DNA of 64,000 nucleotides from Oncomelania hupensis (GCA_036898135.1 CM072526.1:53618899-53682898), one strand, 5' to 3'; counted from the first letter of the stretch, positions 1 to 11,400 are shown. Numbers and translations are program-made. The notes: a model not told the origin generated them from the sequence alone.

Positions 1-190
1 CTATAAACTGAGGTTTACTTTAGCCTGCGCATGTATGCATTCGTCGTATGGACTTTAAAGACCCTGATGCTCATGTCCTAGACACACATACAAATACAGC
101 CAGCAAGCAGGTGGCCCAATATTGTGCTTGGTTGTCTGGGCGTCAGGCCAAACCAGCTCAAAGCCTATGTGAGCAGCACTCTTTGGTTTC
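1..190 (+). repeat. 3' part of tRNA-derived SINE (family A), cut by window edge
   Basis: The stretch with GACTTTAAAGACCCTGATGC, ATGTCCTAGAC and a later TTGTGCTTGGTTGTCTGG matches the body of the SINE copies at 44233 and 50404. The tRNA-like head is missing. It runs into the TATTTATAGC-containing repeat beginning near 203. Confidence 0.6.
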
Positions 191-202
191 CCCCACATTT
201 TG

Positions 203-335
203 CTGGCTGCGGGCTATTTATAGCTTGCCTATACCCTCCCTTCCAGTGAAAGGAAAGGAAAGAAGCACCGGCGAAGCTATTTATAGCTAGCCTGGCTGAA
301 CTAACCTCATAACCTAAAAGCTTTGGTTGAGTCGG
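203..335 (+). repeat. Dispersed repeat with TATTTATAGC boxes, copy 1
   Basis: Two GCTATTTATAGC-type boxes flank a CCAGTGAAAGGA stretch, followed by CTAACCTCATAACC. The reverse complement of this block occurs at 5135-5258, and a short piece (CTGACCTAACCTCAAAAGC) sits between minisatellite units at 3853-3890. Not recognised as a known family. Confidence 0.6.
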
Positions 336-365
336 TGTGAGGCGATGAGCTGAAAGACAGCAAGT

Positions 366-446
366 GGACGGCTTGAGTTAGATCCTGTATCGGCAGCGCC
401 TTGAGCTGGAAAAGCGCTATATAAGAACGATTAAATAAATAATAAA
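366..446 (+). repeat. Short dispersed repeat (TTAGATCCTGTAT...AAAAGCGCTATATAAG)
   Basis: The 80-bp block with TTAGATCCTGTAT, CAGCGCCTTGAG and GGAAAAGCGCTATATAAG recurs at about 34620, 43252 and 57638, and more degenerate at 19683 and 32219. It ends in an AT-rich tail. Probably the 3' end of a SINE; parent family unknown. Confidence 0.6.
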
Positions 447-540
447 TTAAATGTTGATGCGGTGCCTGTGGTTAAATTAAATTCAGACATTTGAAAATAA
501 AACAGATTGTTAATGTCGTGCCCCAGTTTTGCAGTGTGTA

Positions 541-1138
541 CAGTGGAACCTCCGGTATAAGACCGTTCAAAATCTGAGAAAACACGGTCTTATAATAGAG
601 GTTGGCTTTTTTTTTGCCCGGAAATAGGGGGAGGAGGAGGAGAGGGTTAGTTAGGGTCGGAGGGGTATGTAGTCATAATTTTTTTAATTCTTTATGATAG
701 GCTGAATTTGGGTCTTCCCAACGTCTAAACTTCTAGCAATAGACAAACAAATGTCCCCCTTTTGACTTTTTTCAATCACTTTCATTCTCTCTGCCAAACT
801 CAAAACCTTTCTCTTGCGCGACGCCATTTTGACAAGCTAGTGTAGGCAAATAATGCCCCTTATATGCGAACCAGAAATCGCAGACATAAGCAGGCGTACA
901 CTAACATGAGAGAAAAAAAACGAAAGGTACAGTCAATAAATTAACTGATATCTCTTTTAAAGTGCCTAAGACAGTCACATAAAGGGCTTAAGAAATGGTC
1001 GCTGGTCGCATAAACAAGGTTGTCGTATACCAGAGGTCATTTATTATTGGAAGTGAATCTGTCAGAAGTTTTCAGGTCAAATAACCGAGGGAGTCGTATA
1101 CAAAATTACAAGAGAGATGGATACCGGAGGTTCCACTG
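541..1138 (-). mobile_element. Tigger/pogo-like non-autonomous DNA transposon
   Basis: The 598-bp element starts CAGTGGAACCTCCGGTAT and ends with its exact reverse complement (ATACCGGAGGTTCCACTG). TA duplications lie at 539-540 and 1139-1140. CAGTGGAACCTC termini plus TA target sites are characteristic of Tigger/pogo elements of the Tc1/mariner superfamily. The interior keeps the start of a transposase reading frame on the minus strand (684-827); the catalytic domain is absent, so it is an internally deleted derivative. Confidence 0.88.
684..827 (-). pseudogene. N-terminal helix-turn-helix fragment of pogo/CENP-B-type transposase
   Basis: An ATG at 827 (minus strand) opens 47 residues beginning MASRKRKVLSLAERMKVIE and continuing SQKGDICLSIARSLDVGKTQ, stopping at TAA. 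This matches the CENP-B N-terminal / pogo DNA-binding start: basic tail, SLAERxxVIE helix, IARxxxVGKTQIQ recognition helix. The catalytic DDE part is gone. It lies inside the Tigger-like element between perfect terminal repeats, so it is a transposon remnant and not a host gene. Confidence 0.8.
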
Positions 1139-1299
1139 TATTTGGTTTTTAGTAAATGTCCGGAATGAATGAAGAAACATTCGACCAGGCGGGTGGGAGA
1201 GGGGAGGGTAAAGTGGTGGGGGATGGTGGGAGGGGGATGGTGGGGGGTGGGAAGAGATAACCATGTGAGCAAAGATGGGTAGAGAGCCAAATCCACACT

Positions 1300-3308
1300 G
1301 AACCACCACAGTCATCATACTGCTACAATGGACACTGACAATGAACCACCACAGTCATACTGCTACAATGGACACTGACAATGAACCACCACAGTCATCA
1401 TACTGCTACAATGGACACTGACAATGAACCACCACAGTCATCATACTGCTACAATGGACACTGACAATGAACCACCACAGTCATCATACTGCTACAATGG
1501 ACACTGACAATGAACCACCACAGTCATCATACTGCTACAATGGACACTGACAATGAACCACCACTGTCATCATACTGCTACAACGGACACTGACAATGAA
1601 CCACCACAGTCATCATACTGCTACAATGGACACTGACAATGAACCACCACAGTCATCATACTGCTACAATGGACACTGACAATGAACCACCACAGTCATA
1701 CTGCTACAATGGACACTGACAATGAACCACCACAGTCATACTGCTACAATGGACACTGACAATGAACCACCACAGTCATCATACTGCTACAATGGACACT
1801 GACAATGAACCACCACAGTCATCATACTGCTACAATGGACACTGACAATGAACCACCACAGTCATCATACTGCTACAATGGACACTGACAATGAACCACC
1901 ACTGTCATCATACTGCTACAACGGACACTGACAATGAACCACCACAGTCATCATACTGCTACAATGGACACTGACAATGAACCACCACAGTCATCATACT
2001 GCTACAATGGACACTGACAATGAACCACCACAGTCATCATACTGCTACAATGGACACTGACAATGAACCACCACAGTCATCATACTGCTACAATGGACAC
2101 TGACAATGAACCACCACAGTCATCATACTGCTACAATGGACACTGACAATGAACCACCACAGTCATCATACTGCTACAATGGACACTGACAATGAACCAC
2201 CACAGTCATCATACTGCTACAATGGACACTGACAATGAACCACCACAGTCATCATACTGCTACAATGGACACTGACAATGAACCACCACAGTCATCATAC
2301 TGCTACAATGGACACTGACAATGAACCACCACAGTCATCATACTGCTACAATGGACACTGACAATGAACCACCACAGTCATCATACTGCTACAATGGACA
2401 CTGACAATGAACCACCACAGTCATCATACTGCTACAATGGACACTGACAATGAACCACCACAGTCATCATACTGCTACAATGGACACTGACAATGAAGCA
2501 CCACAGTCATCATACTGCTACAATGGACACTGACAATGAACCACCACAGTCATCATACTGCTACAATGGACACTGACAATGAACCACCACAGTCATCATA
2601 CTGCTACAATGGACACTGACAATGAACCACCACAGTCATCACACTGCTACAATGGACACTGACAATGAACCACCACAGTCATCATACTGCTACAATGGAC
2701 ACTGACAATGAACCACCACAGTCATCATACTGCTACAATGGACACTGACAATGAACCACCACAGTCATCATACTGCTACAATGGACACTGACAATGAACC
2801 ACCACAGTCATCATACTGCTACAATGGACACTGACAATGAACCACCACAGTCATACTGCTACAATGGACACTGACAATGAACCACCACAGTCATCATACT
2901 GCTACAACGGACACTGACAATGAACCACCACAGTCATCATACTGCTACAACGGATACTGACAATGAACCACCACAGTCATCATACTGCTACAACGGACAC
3001 TGACAATGAACCACCACAGTCATCATACTGCTACAATGGACACTGACAATGAACCACCACAGTCATCATACTGCTACAATGGACACTGACAATGAACCAC
3101 CACAGTCATCATACTGCTACAATGGACACTGACAATGAACCACCACAGTCATCATACTGCCACAATGGACACTGACAATGAACCACCACAGTCATCATAC
3201 TGCCACAATGGACACTGACAATGAACCACCACAGTCATCATACTGCCACAATGGACACTGACAATGAACCACCACAGTCATCATACTGCTACAACGGACA
3301 CTGACAAA
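1300..3308. repeat. 43-bp minisatellite, about 46 copies
   Basis: Unit is TGCTACAATGGACACTGACA followed by ATGAACCACCACAGTCATCA and TAC. Most units are 43 bp; several near 1340, 1690, 1735 and 2850 lack one CAT and are 40 bp. Point variants (ACGGACAC, CCACTGTC, CTGCCACA) recur in neighbouring units, showing local duplication. All forward frames have frequent stops, so it is non-coding. Confidence 0.97.
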
Positions 3309-3331
3309 CTGCCATTGTTCTTGGCCCCCAT

Positions 3332-3998
3332 GGGATTGGAAGCTGGGTCATCAGCGTGGCAGGTGGCTGTACTACTGAACTAGGGCAGTGTGTCCATACA
3401 CACCCTGTGTTGGAAGCTGGGTCATCAGTGTGGCAGGTGGCTGTACTACTGAACTAGGGCAGTGTGTCCATACACACCCTGTGTTGGAAGCTGGGTCATC
3501 AGTGTGGCAGGTGGCTGTACTACTGAACTAGGGCAGTGTGTCCATACACACCCTGTATTGGAAGCTGGGTCATCAGCGTGGCAGGTGGCTGTACTACTGA
3601 ACTAGGGCAGTGTGTCCATACACACCCTGTGTTGGAAGCTGGGTCATCAGCGTGGCAGGTGGCTGTACTACTGAACTAGGGCAGTGTGTCCATACACACC
3701 CTGTGTTGGAAGCTGGGTCATCAGCGTGGCAGGTGGCTGTACTACTGAACTAGGGCAGTGTGTCCATACACACCCTGTGTTGGAAGCTGGGTCATCAGTG
3801 TGGCAGGTGGCTGTACTACTGAACTAGGGCAGTGTGTCCATACACACCCTGTGTTGTTATAGCTGGCCTTGCTGACCTAACCTCAAAAGCGTGGCAGGTG
3901 GCTGTACTACTGAACTAGGGCAGTGTGTCCATACACACCCTGTGTTGGAAGCTGGGTCATCAGTGTGGCAGGTGGCTGTACTACTGAACTATGGCATT
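3332..3998. repeat. 74-bp minisatellite, interrupted
   Basis: Unit begins TGGAAGCTGGGTCATCAGTG and ends CATACACACCCTGTGT. Seven tandem units run to 3853. A 37-bp foreign piece related to the block at 203-335 follows, then more than one further unit up to 3998. The array resumes at 4906-4932 after the hAT-like insertion. Confidence 0.93.
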
Positions 3999-3999
3999 G

Positions 4000-4905
4000 C
4001 AGGGCCAGAAATTTACTTTTTTCTTTGGGGGCCACCGGGCCCCTTGATTGAAAAATTTGAGGGCCCACAAGCAACTTTCTGGGCCCAACTTGAAAAATAA
4101 TGCAAACAAAAAACAAAAGAATTATTGACAATATAATAAGTAGAAAGTACAATTTGTCTGATGATCTAAAATAAAAACAATTGAATTTCCAATTTTGCTG
4201 AGTGATGTCATTTTTATTTGCCTTTTCTTTCACTTTCAAACATTACCAACAAAAAAGGCGAAAAAACGCGCACACACACTGTCACACAGTGACACACATA
4301 TTCCAGTGACTAGTGAGCCTGAAATGACCATTAAACAAAATAGAAAAAAAATCAAGTGAGTCTCTTGTATAATACTTTTCAGTTTTGTGACTGAGTATTG
4401 CACAATACACATCATTAAATTTTTAATATGAGTAACCTAACAAAAAATCTGACCTCAATGCACAAAAGTTCAAAACAAAACCATGAAAGGGAACTAAACT
4501 TAACAGTACTCTTCCTGATAAACTAAAACAGATTTTGCCTTTTCTTTTTTTTCGATCATCTATTCATATTACACTTATGTGCACTTGAGTTAACAGAAGT
4601 AAACTAAAAATACATTTTTTTAAAAAAAAAGTACACAATACTAATACTGTGAGTGAGTCTGTTGCAAACATTTATATATAAAAGAAAAACACAATCCAGT
4701 ATACAATCTTTGTATACAAATACATTATGATTTACACTGTGACTAGATCTAAACACAGGCAGAGATCGTTTTTTTTTGGGGTGGGGTGGGGTGTAGCAGA
4801 CGAATTATTTTGCGGGCCAAGTGGGCCCTTCGTTTTTCAACTTTCTGAGCCCGAAATCAACTTTGCGGGTTTTTGGCCCCGGACCCCAGCTAATTTCGAG
4901 CCCTG
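4000..4905. mobile_element. hAT-like non-autonomous DNA transposon inserted in the 74-bp minisatellite
   Basis: The 906-bp element begins CAGGGCCAGAAATTTAC; the reverse complement of its end begins CAGGGCTCGAAATTAGC. The 5-bp target CATTG lies on both sides (3995-3999 and 4906-4910), and the 74-bp unit continues in register after it. The AT-rich interior has no transposase frame. CAGGG termini and a short duplication suggest the hAT superfamily; family not recognised. Confidence 0.8.
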
Positions 4906-5039
4906 CATTGTGTCCATACACACCCTGTGTTTGACATTAACTGAAAAGAACTTTTAAGATCCTGATTTGATCTTATTGCAGCTCTCAGCAAGCACTTCGA
5001 GCCCAAGCTAGTTTGGGGTTTGGATATTAACAACCACAA

Positions 5040-5104
5040 CAACAATAAGAAGAAAAAAGATGATTATAGTAATAATATTAATAATAATAATCATCATCAT
5101 CATA
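5040..5104. repeat. AAC/AAG/AAT-rich simple repeat
   Basis: Degenerate trinucleotide run of AAC, AAG and AAT followed by (CAT)n at 5089-5104. It abuts the inverted copy of the 203-335 repeat. Confidence 0.7.
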
Positions 5105-5134
5105 CAGGATGTTACCACACACTTTTTCCTCAAT

Positions 5135-5258
5135 CACAGCGGCTCAACCAAAGCTTTTCAGATTTTGAGGTTAGGTCAGCAAGGCCAGCTATAAATAGCT
5201 TCGCCGATACTTCCTTTCACTGGAAGAGTGGTGCAGGCAAGCTATAAATAGCCCGCAG
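5135..5258 (-). repeat. Dispersed repeat with TATTTATAGC boxes, copy 2 (inverted)
   Basis: Reverse complement of 203-335: GGTTAGGTCAGCAAGGCC, two CTATAAATAGC boxes and TTTCACTGGAAG in mirrored order. With copy 1 it forms a long-range inverted pair around the minisatellites. Confidence 0.65.
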
Positions 5259-5397
5259 CATGCAAAACGAAGAGGAACTGAAAAGTGCTGTTCACATAGG
5301 AATTGAACTAGTGTGCAATAGAACTCAAAGCACATCGATCTGTAGAAATCGCTCTTGCAGAAATCGCAATAGAAATAAATTTTTATTTTTGACTTTT

Positions 5398-5490
5398 TTA
5401 GATTGTATTACATTACATTACATTACATTACATGATTATTGCTTTAGGTCCAGCGGACTCTTTCGAGCCAAATCAGGACCAGATTTTTAG
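5398..5490 (-). repeat. 3' end of ATTAC-tailed dispersed repeat
   Basis: An (ATTAC)n run at 5406-5432 is followed by TGATTATTGCTTTAGGTCCA and GAGCCAAATCAGGACCAG. Both are shared with the longer copies at 32640-33076 and 60700-61125. The pentanucleotide tail suggests the 3' end of a non-LTR element, 5'-truncated here. Confidence 0.65.
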
Positions 5491-5596
5491 ATTGACTGCA
5501 TCCCATACTATTATTGACGGTTAGAAAAGCATTTTAATTTTATTATTATAAGATCTGATGTGTCATGTCCCAAGCTGCATGGATGTAACTGATAAT

Positions 5597-5697
5597 GTAA
5601 CAGGCGCTTGCATCTAGTATAGTTGTAGATAACCAGAAGGGAGACCAGTCACAGGTTTAGGCACTTGCGTGTCCAGACACAAGCGCCTGTGTAATGT
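5597..5697. mobile_element. Short palindromic MITE, copy 1
   Basis: CAGGCGCTTGCATCTAG at the left and GTGTCCAGACACAAGCGCCTG at the right form inverted ends around about 60 bp. A second member with the same ends is at 31130-31214. TAATGTA-like sequence on both sides may be a target duplication. Confidence 0.55.
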
Positions 5698-5699
5698 AA

Positions 5700-6660
5700 C
5701 TATAAACTCAAAACAAAACAAAACAAAGCTCTTTGTTCTAAAGCAGTGGTTTAATATGTTAAAATAAAGAAAAAATAATATGAATAATAAAATGTTACAA
5801 CAAAATACAGCATGCAAAATGCCAGACTAAAATTGCACCAAAAAGTCAAATGTAAGCTAAAATGTACAAAATATAACAGCTGCGTCGCTGCCAAATGACA
5901 TGCGCAATACATTACGAAAACTTTACTAGTTTATGACAATAAACTAATTGATCAAATATGGAAAAATCCACTGGATTGTTTCAAGTATACTTTAAAAAAA
6001 TCTTTCATTCCACATACGCTCTCACTCCATATATCGATGACTTTGGACCAGAAGTGTGAAAACTCCCAATACTGCACAATAACAAATAATACTTTGGAAG
6101 AACCGTTATCAAAATAAGGACTAGGAGTAGCAGCTTGGCAATTCTGATTTTTGTTATCACATGGAGTTGCTAGTCCCATGCAATGGCAATATTTTAAAAT
6201 TTGTTAGTCTTTTGTTATTTTTGTGGCACAATATACGTACTGTACCATCCCAGTAACCTGACTATTATATATAGTTGTAATTTCATAGTTTCTGTGACCA
6301 ACGCCAAGACAAGAATCCAGAACCACAAAGTAAAGAAGGTCGGCATGCTAGTTTTAATAAAATGAACATTTTGTGTCATGATGACCTGCTTTGTCCGTTT
6401 TAAGTCCAGCGATACAAATTTTGGAGGAAAAAAAAAAATCAAATCAACATTTAGAGTTGAAAGCTGAGCCTATCTTTCCTTTATCTTGGTGACTGACTTG
6501 TCTGGATCTCACAATCCAAGGACACCTGATTTTCAACATTGACCTGAAAGATGTGTCTCTTTGTGGTCTTTATAAGTAAGTACAATGTAAATCCCACTTT
6601 GGACAACTGTAATTTGTCATAAAACCTTTACAGCACATAATGCATAGCCTAAATGACATT
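5700..6660. other. AT-rich stretch, no gene recognised
   Basis: Only short unconserved frames and runs of A/T were seen; no domain, splice pattern or repeat boundary could be supported. Confidence 0.4.
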
Positions 6661-6663
6661 GAT

Positions 6664-7247
6664 AAGGCTGCTGGGCCATAGAACCTCACGCCTCACGTCT
6701 CACGCCTCACGCCTCACGCGTGAAGATAAAAATGAACAGACATGGTATCTCTTGGCGTGGGCCATACAACGTCCCACACGCGTTCCGCCTCACGCTACAC
6801 GTGTGGAGAGAAAAGTGAGCATGCCCACTTTTTTCGATGCGTGTTGTCACGTTCTAGCTTACCAAAGTGGTCAGACACGAGAAATTAGATCTAAATGGAT
6901 GACTTTAGAGTAAATTTAATCGAGTTGGTCCGGGCAAGGCCTCTTCTCTGGGACCCACATGTTCCGGATTACAAAGATAAAGACCAGAGAGCACAAGTTT
7001 GGGAGGAGTTGAAAAAAACTTGTGAATACACCCAAAGGTAACTTTTATACGATTTATTTATTTATTTACTGTAATTCATAGCACAGTCAACGAAAAGGTG
7101 GCAGACTTATCTCAAGGCTTGTACACATGTATCGCATAAAACGTGAAGCGTGTAGCGTGTGGCATGAAGTCCTATGGCCCAGAGCATGAAACGTGAGGCG
7201 TGAGGCGTGTGGCGTGAGGCGTGAGGTTCTATGGCCCAGCAGCCTTA
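6664..7247. mobile_element. DNA transposon with long inverted ends carrying a MADF exon
   Basis: The left end AGGCTGCTGGGCCATAGAAC and the right end GTTCTATGGCCCAGCAGCCT are exact reverse complements. Each continues inward into CCTCACG / CGTGAGG tandem motifs, so the inverted arms exceed 50 bp. TA (or TAA) adjoins both ends. The interior encodes a MADF-type DNA-binding segment (6895-7041), a protein type that accompanies PIF/Harbinger transposases. Assignment to that superfamily is inference; no transposase is present. Confidence 0.75.
6895..7041 (+). pseudogene. MADF (Myb/SANT-like) DNA-binding domain fragment
   Basis: The ATG at 6895 opens MDDFRVNLIELVRARPLLWD followed by HVPDYKDKDQRAQVWEELKK and a stop after 48 residues. 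A splice donor AG-GTAAC at 7037 could instead end an exon here. The pattern LIELVRxxPxLWD...YKDxxxRxxxWEEL is the MADF domain signature (first two helices). It lies between the inverted ends of a DNA transposon, so it is probably an accessory transposon gene or its remnant. Confidence 0.75.
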
Positions 7248-7249
7248 AC

Positions 7250-7840
7250 CTCGGCTAGTATTATCTACACATTCATACACCAATGACTGGATAAATGGAG
7301 ACCACTGAAGATAGAACGTTTTTAAGACCCTTCATTTTACATTCAAATACTGTTTATATTTGAATCCTTGTCGTAGTTCATACAAAATTGCTCTACGGCT
7401 TTGTTGAAAAGATGGTGGGTTTAGGCATTAAATAATATTAAACAACAATTAAAACCACTGACAATGGAAAAGGGGAGATAAGATATACATTTATTAAAGG
7501 GCCCCAAAGTGACACATGTCAGCATCACAGATTCTTTACAAATTCATAGTGAGTGCTGCCCCAACACAACAAAAATTAAGATTAGGGGGAGGACAAAACA
7601 AACTTTTTTTTCCCAAAGTAGGGTTTTGATCTAAATTTAATAAATTAAATTTGTTTATGTGTCTATTAATTGCATCAAGGTTGATTACAAAAATAGCACC
7701 ACTGGGGAAACTAGTGTAGGCGCAGTTGTTTGTTTACAAAACAAGGAAGAGACGCCTACAATTATGTAATGTGACAACAATGTAATGTCCCAAGTACACT
7801 CATTGTCACACACACAAAAACATCCGTGATACCTTGTCCC
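7250..7840. other. No gene recognised; 3' flank of the GPCR minisatellite
   Basis: Unique AT-rich sequence. A TTTATT (minus-strand AATAAA) near 7491 could be a distant GPCR polyadenylation signal, but nothing else supports it. Confidence 0.3.
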
Positions 7841-7844
7841 TTTA

Positions 7845-8330
7845 ACCATTGGAGGTTTGCATCTACAGTGTCCCCCGCTTATAACAATCTTCACTTTAAC
7901 CATGGGAGGTTTGCATTTACAGTGTTCCCCGCTTATAACAATCTTCACTTTAACCATGGGAGGTTTGCATCTACAGTGTTCCCCGCTTATAACAATCTTC
8001 ACTTTAACCATGGAGGTTTGCATCTACAGTGTCCCCCGCTTATAACAATCTTCACTTTAACCATGGGAGGTTTGCATCTACAGTGTTCCCCGCTTTTAAC
8101 AATCTTCACTTTAACCATGGGAGGTTTGCATCTATAGTGTTCCCCGCTTATAACAATCTTCACTTTTACCATGGGAGGTTTGCATATACAGTGTCCCCCG
8201 CTTATAACAATCTTTACTTTAACCATGGGAGGTTTGCATCTACAGTGTTTCCCGCTTATATTGTTATAACAATTTTCACTTTAACCATTGGAGATTTGCA
8301 TCTACAAGGTTCCCCACTTATAACAACCTT
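7845..8330. repeat. 54-bp minisatellite, about 9 copies
   Basis: Unit begins CCATGGGAGGTTTGCATCTA and contains GTTCCCCGCTTATAACAATC and TTCACTTTAA. It is open in several frames on both strands because 54 is a multiple of 3, which creates spurious open frames. It lies about 100 bp beyond the GPCR stop codon and may be in its 3' UTR. Confidence 0.95.
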
Positions 8331-8437
8331 GCTTATAAGACTTATGTCTAAGAGGCTTCCTTAATTTCCTTTCCATGTCTGGTGCTAAGGATGACCTCAA
8401 TTCCTTTGTATAGAGCTAAAAGTACTATGTGCGCCTA

Positions 8438-11400
8438 CTAATCAAAACAGCATACCCCTACATATACACAGGAAGCACAGCAGTAGAACAACAGGCGCTT
8501 GAAATGAGATCTGAACTCGGTGTTCATAGCGCTGTATATGAAGATGTTGACCACACTGTTGAGGAAGTAGGAGCGGAGGAATATATTATACAGTACCAGC
8601 TTGTACCCGGTCTGGTGGTGGTCAAAGTCGGTCACCACTGTACGCAAGGTAATGAGTAGTAAGTGCGGTAAATAGGACATAATAAAGGCCACCGTCACTG
8701 CTACAGACACTACTGTCAGTTTGTTGGCTTTCAGCGACTTTCGAAGCTTCACAGAAATGTCTGCTGACAGACTACGAGAAGTTTTCCTTGATGGTTCAGG
8801 ACTGTCTGACAGGACAAAGTTCACCATGTTTCTTGTCGCCGAGGTCTGGGACGCTTTCCTGTAAGAGATGTCTGTTGTTTTGGCTGAGCTTTCTGCCCTG
8901 TTGGTTGGAGTTTCTGTTCTGCAGTCAATGTTTTCTGTTTCTGCTCTGCTGTTAATGTTTTCTATTCTGCTGTCATAATTTTCTGTTGTTTTAGTTGCAT
9001 TTATTTGGTCGGTATCAAAATGTTCTTTCTCACTGCCCAATCGATTATCATTTTCAACTATATCAGTGTCGGTTTGAAATTTGCAGGTTTCAGAAATGTT
9101 GAAATTTTCACGATCAGTAATTCCTGCCACATCATCGTCTAGACTTTCTGATGAGCCAGCCTTGGCTGGACACTCCTGTGGTCCTGCTGTAGGCTTCTCA
9201 GGGGATTCTTCTCCCACACCATTCTGATTGTTATGCCCAGTATCACTGGCTTTTCCAGATTCGTCAATAACCCAATGAGATGTCTGTTGACGTTTGGCGT
9301 GATTGTCGGCAGCACTATTCTTATGGCTGAAACTAGGCATACGGAAAGTCCGTTTTCTTGCAGCACTAGCATAACTGTCACCTATTCTGTTCACAGCCAC
9401 CTCACAGTGCGACGCTAAGGACGTTTTCCGGGATGATTCCGGAGTTCCGGGATTGCTGTCAGAAGTGTCCGATGCTAGCAAAGCGGAGAGAGCGATTGAG
9501 TTGATCTCGTGGGATCTCATGTACCGTCTGTGACGTCTTGTCTCCATCCAGACGCGAGTGTAGATAACGATGAGGACGGTGGTGTAGATAACAAAAGCAG
9601 CTCCGAACACCATCTCGTACAGCAGAGGGTAGAGACGACCTATACAAAACACAAATTAGTATGGTTCACGGTCGTTTAAGTTACTGAGATAAAGGCATAA
9701 ATAGGCAATCGTTTATCTTTATCTGTATGATACGTTGCTTGTATCCAGGAATCTGGCATAGATGCAACGTTAGAGGTGCCAGAGCCTGTTTGAAACACTC
9801 GGTAGATTCTGAGCTGACTGTGGGATCGTCCAAGTGGACCCAGGCGACTGTTTAAGCTCAGCCGGACAAAAGATATTATTATACTACGAATACAAACAGA
9901 TTTGGCAAGGCAGACATTGTACAGGTGCGAGTGCCCACACAGACATGCCTGTAGGCTATACGCTTGGTTAGGAAAATGGGGTGGGGTTAGGGATGGTCAG
10001 GCTTTCAGCTAAAACAGAAAACGTACATCCAGCTGTGAATGGCTAGGCACTATACCTGGCTCTCTGGAGAGCCGTGAGAAGCTAAAGACAGACACAGGCA
10101 AAGAGAGAAAAACAAAGGGGAGGGACGGAAGGTGCATGGGCAATGCCATTTCAAAGAAGGGCATGAAAGACGAGATTCCTAATGTAGCCGAGCGGAGTGT
10201 TTGACTCCCGTCTCTCGGCCACCAACCTTGAGAACACGGCCCAACCCGTTCTGTTATTTTCATTTTATCCCTCAAAAAAGGGACATAAAAATATTTGCCC
10301 TGCAAGGCGGTGATGCGTGGTTGGTGTCAACCGGGTTGCCGGCTACTAGTGCCACGACACTTCGCTGCAAAGTTGCTGCCACTGACTTGCATAAAATGCC
10401 TGCTGACAATGTAGTCCTGCTCACCACCAAAAGCAGAAGGCGAATGGTCAGCCGGGGAGAACAAATGTCGTGTCGCCTTGTCCTGCATAACCCAATGGCA
10501 TCCCCAAAGGATTCTGCACAGGAGCCACCCAAGGTTAGTCTAACCAAGAAATTCAAGGTAGACAACTTCTCTCCCAAGCCTCAACCAGTCGCCTCCCTTT
10601 CCGCTACACTAAGGCATCTTTTCTCACATGTATTGATAGAGCCTAAGTGACGGGGGTAGGAGTGGACGGTGAGAGTGGGGTGGGCAGGTGGGGGAGGATT
10701 AACCTAACCAACGGGCACACTGGAGTGTTGCAAAGGGTTACTCCGTGGAACTGATATAGGCTACCTCTATTGTTAGGCCAGTCACCACAATGATGCGCAC
10801 CTTGATATTTGTCCTGCACGGAGCAGTCACAGCCGTTGATGCCTGGCACTGAGGTGTGGATGGTTCGATTCCCGTACAGGCTGAAAGCAGGGCCAGCAAA
10901 AACGGCCGCCACTAGTGCCGACACCCCGACGCCAACTTTAGCATGAAATAGTTCCATCTGAGCGTGAAGGGGTCTGCATACTCGTCGATACCTGTAGCAC
11001 AAATTAACCGATGATGATGATGATGATGTGAATGACAATGATGAGGCATAATGATGATGAATATAACAATGATGATGATGATGAAAAGACAGCGATACAA
11101 CAATCAAACTTCATTCTAACAATATTACTACATTTAACTTAAATTTAATAGTACAATGTAGACCAGCCGGAAGTTGTCTATGTGTATGGATTGTGAGTGT
11201 AGGAGTGCGCGTCTATAATATGTGTCCCCTTTGTGCTTCATTATGGCTTTGCATGCGTGTGTTCATGCTTTAAATGTATGTTTTGTGTTTTTACTTGAAG
11301 TGTTTATAACCTTGTGCTGCACCACATGTAGGCTACGTTTCTTGTGATTTGAGAAAATACAGTATTCTTTTCTTATCTTATCCAAGTTTAATATTGCTTT

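Noticed and set aside
1300..3308. Possible CRISPR-like array
   Set aside because: Units are contiguous with no unique spacers and the genome is eukaryotic; it is a minisatellite.
7685..8364. Repetitive frames of about 110 residues on both strands
   Set aside because: Artefact of a 54-bp tandem unit that is divisible by three and lacks stops in several frames.
10201..10650. 149-residue plus-strand open frame inside GPCR intron 3
   Set aside because: No recognisable domain, no splice or conservation evidence, and it overlaps an opposing 101-residue frame; most likely chance.
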